Assembly: GCA_030142905.1 (NCBI GenBank)
Contig: JASJOG010000076.1
Span: forward strand, 1,237,501-1,301,500
Reading direction: 5' to 3'
Origin: Heliopora coerulea
Lineage: Eukaryota; Cnidaria; Anthozoa; Scleralcyonacea; Helioporidae
Length of the DNA stretch: 64,000 bases
Shown: positions 59,201 to 64,000 of the stretch, one piece after another
Numbering within the stretch: position 1 is the stretch's first letter
How the letters are laid out: each line of letters starts with the position of its first letter
The notes under the pieces: generated by a model
Database searches by the model: none
What the model was told of the DNA's origin: nothing
Seen by the model: the letters and a program-made list of their open reading frames with translations, nothing else
Translations under genes and position numbers: made by a program

Positions 59201-61013
59201 TGTTTTTGTAATTATACTTTTTGACAAGGCAGAGAAAAAACTTTTTTACAGTGCTAGTGGGTGTTTTATTATGTTTTCGATTATCCGGATTTTTTGATTA
59301 TCCGGACATTTTTCAGATTCCCCTGTACCACACCGGCCGGATAATTGAATAACCACTGTATATATATATATATATGATATTATTACCAGGAATGGATCCA
59401 ACACCTATGATCTCCAATTTGATGAAATTATTAAATACAGAAATATTTGCAAAAAGTCTTGACAATGAGTGAGAGCAATACAGTAAAATTTAGTTACCTG
59501 GATAGAATCCAGAGCCACAATCCAGGAAGAACATTTGATTATTAGGTCATGTAAAATGCATCAAAGGCAATTTGAAGCTCTCTTGATGTAAGATTGAAAA
59601 CTATCAAAATTTTTAACGTTACATTCAAAACAAATGTTTAGTTGAAAACAAGGGAGAAACTTTATAATTATGATATATGCATGTAAGTGTTAATACTTCA
59701 GATCCACAATCATTTGAGGGCAGTCTTGAAAAAGACATGAGTAAAACCATAATTATAAACTTATAAAAATTGTCTTCATTAAGAAAGTTCTGATTTGAAC
59801 ATTCTTGCTCTTACTTCATTAAAAACATGCTGTTTTATCTTATACTTTAAATTCACTGTATACAAACTACTCAGTATGCTGTTTTGGTCAAGAAACAATT
59901 CTTAGACCAAAGTTGATTGTTTTCTTTCACACTTCTCAAGGTGTAAATATTGCCAACGTCTGAAACCAATTTGGGAGACTCTGGGAAAGTGGTGTCAGAG
60001 AGCTGGAGGACCAATCATTGCAAGGGTAATCAGCTAAATAACTGTAGCATTTTTCATGTAACTCCCTGCAAGTATTATCTGGTTTAAGTTTTTATGGTTT
60101 GATTCATACAAAAAGTCAGGTTTTATGATTTTTTGCTCAACTAAACTTCTTTTTGTTTTCTAGATTGATTGTTCAAAATTTCCTGAAACCTGTGAAAGAC
60201 ATCAGGTAGGTTGTTCAGACTTTGAAGAAATTTACCCAGGGAAAAAATTTAATTACATGATGTAACACCATAATCAAGTCTTCCCTTCACAAGAGATTGA
60301 TCATAATCCATTTTTTAATATCCTAGTTTTAGTATTATGCCAAGTAATTACCAGTAAAGCTTCAATACCACAAATGATTATTTTTAAGGAAAACTGGATT
60401 GGTTGGAATAAAAAATTTTCACAGTGTACATGTTCTTCATGTTGACAAAAGATGGAGTTGAACTAATTTTTATTCTCTTCTTGGTCAAATTTATTTTGGG
60501 AATTGAAATTCTGAATTTTGCTGTTTGGCAGTTTTATTTCAAACTTCTTTCCTTAAGTGTAATATGTTTATGGAAAAGGAACAGAGGAAAGTTTTTATTG
60601 GGAAAGTCCAAAATTCTTTGCTAATGCTTAAAATAATTGTTTTATGATCTTAGTGAATTGTAAAAAAAGCATTTATGCTAGGTATTAAGCAGTCAAAGTG
60701 CCTTACATCTGACGAACATTCATGATGCTGAACATTAACAGAATTTGAACTAGTAATTTTCATGGTGTTTCCATTAAGCTCTCATGTTCTACATTTGATC
60801 TTGGTTGACTCTCCCAGTTCACCACATAGAGTAGCACATCAAAACATTACATGTGGTTTACTCACAAATTCTTGCATTGCCTTATTTTGTTTATAGGTTT
60901 CACAATACCCAACCCTTGCATTATTTAAAGGAGGTCACAGATACAATTACCATGAAGATAGAGATATTGAGTCATTATTCAAATTTGCACAAGGCATTCA
61001 CGATGAGTTATGA
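56243..61013 (+). CDS. TXNDC5: TXNDC5/ERp46-like ER thioredoxin-domain protein, 12 exons
   Basis: Exons: 56243-56382, 56499-56592, 56831-56889, 57159-57252, 57338-57441, 57561-57645, 57715-57801, 58116-58277, 58372-58457, 59941-60025, 60164-60205, 60897-61013. All are GT-AG and phase-consistent, giving 384 aa (human TXNDC5 432). The N-terminal VPVMILILQ is a short signal-peptide core. Three thioredoxin domains follow, each split by an intron after the active-site Trp: WCGHC (Cys 48/51), WCVHC (165/168) and WCKYC (305/308). Each has the cis-proline block (AYPTMKLF, GFPMLKLY, QYPTLALF). An acidic linker precedes domain 3. The chain ends in HDEL (381-384), an ER retrieval signal. The likely role is disulfide exchange in the ER lumen. 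The second and third active sites depart from CGHC and may have altered redox potential. A polyadenylation signal, AATAAA, lies at 61073-61078. The frame is open upstream but the first ATG is 56243. Confidence 0.95.
58458..58889. other. Intron 9 of TXNDC5, left of the pogo-like element
   Basis: AT-rich intronic sequence with no exon, RNA gene or repeat recognised. A 93-codon minus-strand frame partly overlaps exon 9 and is a shadow. Confidence 0.5.
58890..59358 (+). mobile_element. Pogo/Tigger-like element in TXNDC5 intron 9
   Basis: Terminal inverted repeats start CAGTGGTTATTCAATTATCC (58890) and end GGATAATTGAATAACCACTG (59358). ATCCGG words recur just inside both ends (GGATTATCCGGACAT type). 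Both flanks are TA, the pogo/mariner target. At 469 bp it is an internal deletion derivative, but it keeps a coding remnant in the middle. The family tips are typical of pogo/Tigger transposons. Confidence 0.9.
59060..59197 (+). pseudogene. Remnant pogo transposase C-terminus with PIP-box-like motif
   Basis: 45 codons from ATG to TAA. The helix-like middle (VQLREIAAEKRRAARVQ) is followed by QLKIHTFFRPK at the very end. Q-x-x-I-x-x-F-F matches the PCNA-interacting PIP box, and Drosophila pogo transposase is known to bind PCNA through a C-terminal PIP box. The frame stays open for about 18 more codons upstream of the ATG. GC content is higher than the surrounding intron. The DDE catalytic domain is absent, so it cannot transpose by itself. 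A host function is not implied. Confidence 0.6.
59359..59940. other. Intron 9 of TXNDC5, right of the pogo-like element
   Basis: Begins with a short TA run next to the element and then unique AT-rich intron sequence up to the exon 10 acceptor (TTCTCAAG). Nothing else seen. Confidence 0.5.
60206..60896. other. Intron 11 of TXNDC5
   Basis: Unique AT-rich sequence of 691 bp between exon 11 and the last exon. A 66-codon plus frame at 60424-60624 is hydrophobic by composition only. No repeat or RNA gene recognised. Confidence 0.5.
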
Positions 61014-61072
61014 ACTTTGTTCAAACATTGCCTAGGTAATGCCAAAGATGTCAATAGTTCCTTTTCAGTTTA

Positions 61073-61078
61073 AATAAA
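61073..61078 (+). terminator. Polyadenylation signal of TXNDC5
   Basis: AATAAA 60 bp after the stop codon, followed by a TGT-rich stretch. Canonical signal in the right place. Confidence 0.7.
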
Positions 61079-61321
61079 ATGTGTAAATATAGTTAGGGAT
61101 ATAAAAAGTGAATGAGTACAATTGCTACTGTTAAATAAGACTATAACTAATGTGTATGGCGTTGTTTGTGTGAGGTAAGTGCTAGTGTAGTTCATGCTCA
61201 TCTTTTACAATGTTTCACAGAAACAAGGCTCAATTTTAGAAAACCTTATCTATAATACACTGGTGATTTCAAACTGTTTGTCTGTCAGAAGCATAATTCA
61301 TCATTAAGAACATCATTCAGG

Positions 61322-63730
61322 TTAGCCACTGGACTGGAATTCTTTTGATTTTTCTTCAACTTTTTTCATTGCTATATCAATTTTCAGTTTCAATCTGTTT
61401 TCAAAGTCATATCCACCAGAAATATCCTTTAATTGGAGTCAAAAGAAAAATCATGCTGATTTCTGCACAAATGCTAACTGTATGTGATAATTGATAAACT
61501 ACTTTATATATCAGTGAACAATCACTAACCTTGGCCTTCTTTAAAAATTCTAGTCCTTTGTTGAACTAAAAAAATAAATGTAAAATACTTGGTTACAGTA
61601 TATCCCCCGTAACAGTTATGTAAAAACTTGAATTTTCCATCATGTCTTAGGATGTAAGGGATAGCTACCTGTAACTGTTGGAGAAAAAATGGAAGTATGT
61701 TATTGTAGATGACTGCAACAATGTACAAGATTAGTGCTGTTTGTGACAGCTGTGATGAGACTTGTTATTTGCAATTAATGTTTGCAATGGACTTACAATT
61801 CAATAGAAAACAGCCTTGTTGTGAGACATGTTTAAATTATATGCCAAACTATCACTCTATGGAAATAAAATACATGGATCTTACCTGAGATACCTTTGCA
61901 GAAATTAGTCCCAGCTCGTATAATGCAAATGGCTTGACATGTGTATCACCAATAACATGGTCATCCTTAGAAACAGCTTCTTTATAGTACTGAAATATTA
62001 CAATAGTGACCAATAATGCTTGTGTCATATACACTTCAATTGTTTTTCTCTCATCTCTCGGTTCAGTTCAGGTACAAGACCCAGGGCAATGAAATTCCTT
62101 ATGTTTGCTATCATTTAAATTGTTTCTTTAAATATTTCTCAGGGGAGCTTACCCTCCCTACCTACCTAGACTTTAAGCCTCCCCTCTGGACTGACATCTT
62201 GTCCAGCCATCCCTGAGAATATTACCATGAACCTGTGACTTAATGTAAAGTAAGCACTTCACTCAATAAAGAACTGGTGTAATAATTTGACAGTAATATA
62301 TGACAGTATTTAACAGGTTGTTTGGAAATGTAATAAATGGTCAGAAATACAAGAGAGCAATGTATGTCTTAAGAGATAAAAAATAATGGGCAGAGTGCTC
62401 TTAGGAATATCTTGGTGATCTGCCATAAGATAAAGCACATTCCCCAAACAAAAGTATCAAGAGAACATTACTGCAGTGAATATAGCTCACTATACCTCTA
62501 TGGAACATGTTAGTTGTCCCAATCTTTGCATGATATAACCTGTTAAAAACAACTTTAATGGTACAAATTTCTCTTTCAGTGGCTGGTCCAATCCTAAAAT
62601 CCAAACAGTAAAATCATTCTGTGTAAAAAATCATTATTAAAATTTCATTATGTTATCATCATTCCATTTACTGGCATTAATTCTTTTTGTGATAAAATTA
62701 ATACTTTTTTAATATTTCCTTAAACAGTTTGAATGTGGAAGAATCAGTATGTGTTGGACGAACTTGATTATCAAAGAGTAGAGTAGTTCTATGAAAGACT
62801 GTTTGTGGTGTTTCTAGTGACCATAGCAACAGTCATTTTCTGAGTTGATTGAAAGGGAATGGTCAGGAACAATCAACCTACTAGACTAAGTGCATCGGGT
62901 TTGTTCAGACCAACCCAGACAACACCTACATATCATGCCAACAAAAAAATACTGACTTCACCCTCACACACCTAAATGTTGCATGCTTATTGCAAACAAG
63001 CACCTACATACATGACATAACAAACCAGATACCCTAACAGGCTAACTGTTCCTGTGTGTTCCTCTTCATTTGACTCTGAAGATGACTGCTGCAAAGGCAA
63101 TCAAAACTTCAGTCATTAGAAACACCACAGATAGCCCTTGTTAAAGTTATTCAAACCTGGACAATCATGTTTCACAAACATGAAATATTTTGGTTGTACT
63201 TACCATTTAGAAAACAAGAAAGTGTTCCAACACTGCACATAGGTAGGCATTCCCATAAATAAACTATTTCCAGCACGAGAAGTAAACATTCACATGGATG
63301 TGGTGGTGACTGATTATAAAGATTTGCCTAAAGAAATCAAATTACCAAATATAGTCTACAGTAAAATTATATATAAATTTCAAAAATACAAGAATAGTTT
63401 TTAAAGACATGTTTCAGTAAGACTTATGCACTACCATGACCTTCACAGCTTCTTTCAAAATAACCACCAACACGACTGCTGCCATGTCTTTAAAAAGTAT
63501 TCTCATGTTTTTGAAATTTATAACTGTCCTTTTGCTAACAAGTCGTTTTGAAAGAAATGACATCTGTTGACATATTATTATGTAGACAAGAACCCCACAT
63601 AGAAGCCAGTTGAATTCTCAAACCTTTCTTATTAGAAACATTCCCAAAGGGCTCTTTCTTTTCACAAGTGAAGGAACATATTTTAGGTATACCAGTGCTT
63701 CATCTGTATTTCCTTGAAGACCAAGGGTAA
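61322..63730 (-). CDS. TTC39C: TTC39C-like tetratricopeptide protein, C-terminal six exons (partial)
   Basis: Exons: 63730-63624, 63309-63204, 62593-62496, 61989-61885, 61565-61530, 61426-61322 (stop 61324-61322). GT-AG borders and phases agree throughout, giving about 184 codons of C-terminus; earlier exons lie beyond the window. Recognisable TTC39C blocks, in order: YVPSLVKRK, LEIVYLWECLPMCS, FLTGYIMQRLGQ, THVKPFALYELGL, LEFLKKAK and SGGYDFENRLKLKI. They correspond to the family's C-terminal TPR helices. The biochemical role of TTC39 proteins is poorly defined; no catalytic residues are expected. The gene is convergent with TXNDC5, with 308 bp between stop codons. Assignment to the C paralogue rests on YLW-LP-CS and GYDFENRL; a general TTC39 label is the safer minimum. 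Confidence 0.85.
62803..63131. mobile_element. Inverted-repeat element in TTC39C intron
   Basis: Ends TGTGGTGTTTCTAGTGAC (about 62804-62821) and GTCATTAGAAACACCACA (63112-63129) are inverted copies with one mismatch. Just inside the right end is GACTCTGAAGATGACTGCTG followed by AATCAAAAC, a CTGAAGATGA...AAAC arrangement that resembles the boxes of the hairpin elements at 6.2-6.7 kb. No coding capacity. Class uncertain. Confidence 0.6.
63428..63485. repeat. 55-bp direct repeat, copy 1 (copy 2 at 63909-63963)
   Basis: CACTACCATGACCTTCACAG and the following bases through ATAACCACCAACACGACTGC recur at 63909-63963 with one or two differences. The second copy lies in a CCA/CTA-rich stretch (63820-64000) of simple sequence character. 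Confidence 0.85.
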
Positions 63731-64000
63731 CTAAGAAATAACAAAACAGAATATAGGCTACAGTTAATATTTAACATTTAATTATATTTCTACAGGAATC
63801 ACGTACTATATTCCATCTCAATGACTGTCAATGCTACCACCACTACAGCCACTAGAACCTCCTGTGACTAACTACTATTGTTATGGCCATCATGGCTACA
63901 ACTACTGGCACTACCATGACCTTCACAGCTTCTTTCAAAATAACCACCAACATGACTGCTACCCCTTCCACTGCTACAGCAAGTGCCATTATGAGTTCTA

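Noticed and set aside
58900..59227. Several overlapping open frames on both strands
   Set aside because: They lie within the pogo-like element; only the plus frame at 59060-59197 has a recognisable transposase-type C-terminal motif.
63577..64000. CCA/CTA-rich stretch as coding Thr/Ala-rich mucin-like sequence
   Set aside because: The stretch has stops in the frames I checked and looks like simple sequence; the real exon is 63624-63730 on the minus strand.

Overview
The window looks like nuclear DNA from an invertebrate animal, most likely an anthozoan cnidarian (coral or anemone). The reasons are the intron-rich, AT-rich genes, orthologues that match vertebrate proteins closely (Jun, MINDY4, TXNDC5, TTC39C), many TA-flanked non-autonomous DNA transposons, and a very large tandem satellite. 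The species cannot be fixed from the sequence alone.

Layout. 1-3067 is a near-perfect inverted duplication (arms about 945 bp) with a 20-bp minisatellite at its centre. Its right arm carries a 547-bp hAT-type MITE whose empty site is preserved in the left arm. 3.5-5.6 kb holds exon-like pieces of an unidentified plus-strand gene. 5.6-10.2 kb is repeat-rich: AT microsatellites, two related hairpin elements with a CTGATGA...GAAAC core, a pogo/mariner-like MITE, a pyrimidine tract and a small terminal-inverted-repeat element. 10,251-41,731 (31.5 kb, half the window) is one uninterrupted head-to-tail satellite array of about 168-bp monomers with higher-order structure. It has two domains: a left one with poly-T monomers and a 509-bp trimer, and a right one with a 3.19-kb unit.

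The right third is genic. 43,222-44,217 (minus) is a single-exon Jun/AP-1 bZIP gene. 45,571-55,812 (minus) is a 19-exon MINDY4 (FAM188B) deubiquitinase gene that I could splice from start to stop, about 746 codons, with one phase problem at exons 17/18. 56,243-61,013 (plus) is a 12-exon TXNDC5-like ER thioredoxin gene (384 aa) ending in HDEL. 61,322-63,730 (minus) holds the last six exons of TTC39C, whose 5' part lies outside the window. MINDY4 and TXNDC5 are head to head across 430 bp; TXNDC5 and TTC39C are tail to tail across 308 bp.

The genes do not form a pathway. Jun is a stress and growth transcription factor, MINDY4 is a predicted ubiquitin hydrolase, TXNDC5 acts in ER disulfide chemistry, and TTC39C is a TPR protein. 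The most unusual material is the satellite (dyad symmetry around GGGTTAACCC in most monomers, a half-conserved CENP-B-box-like motif, nested higher-order repeats), the palindrome with its natural empty-site control, and a pogo-like element inside TXNDC5 that keeps a transposase C-terminus with a PCNA-binding-type motif.
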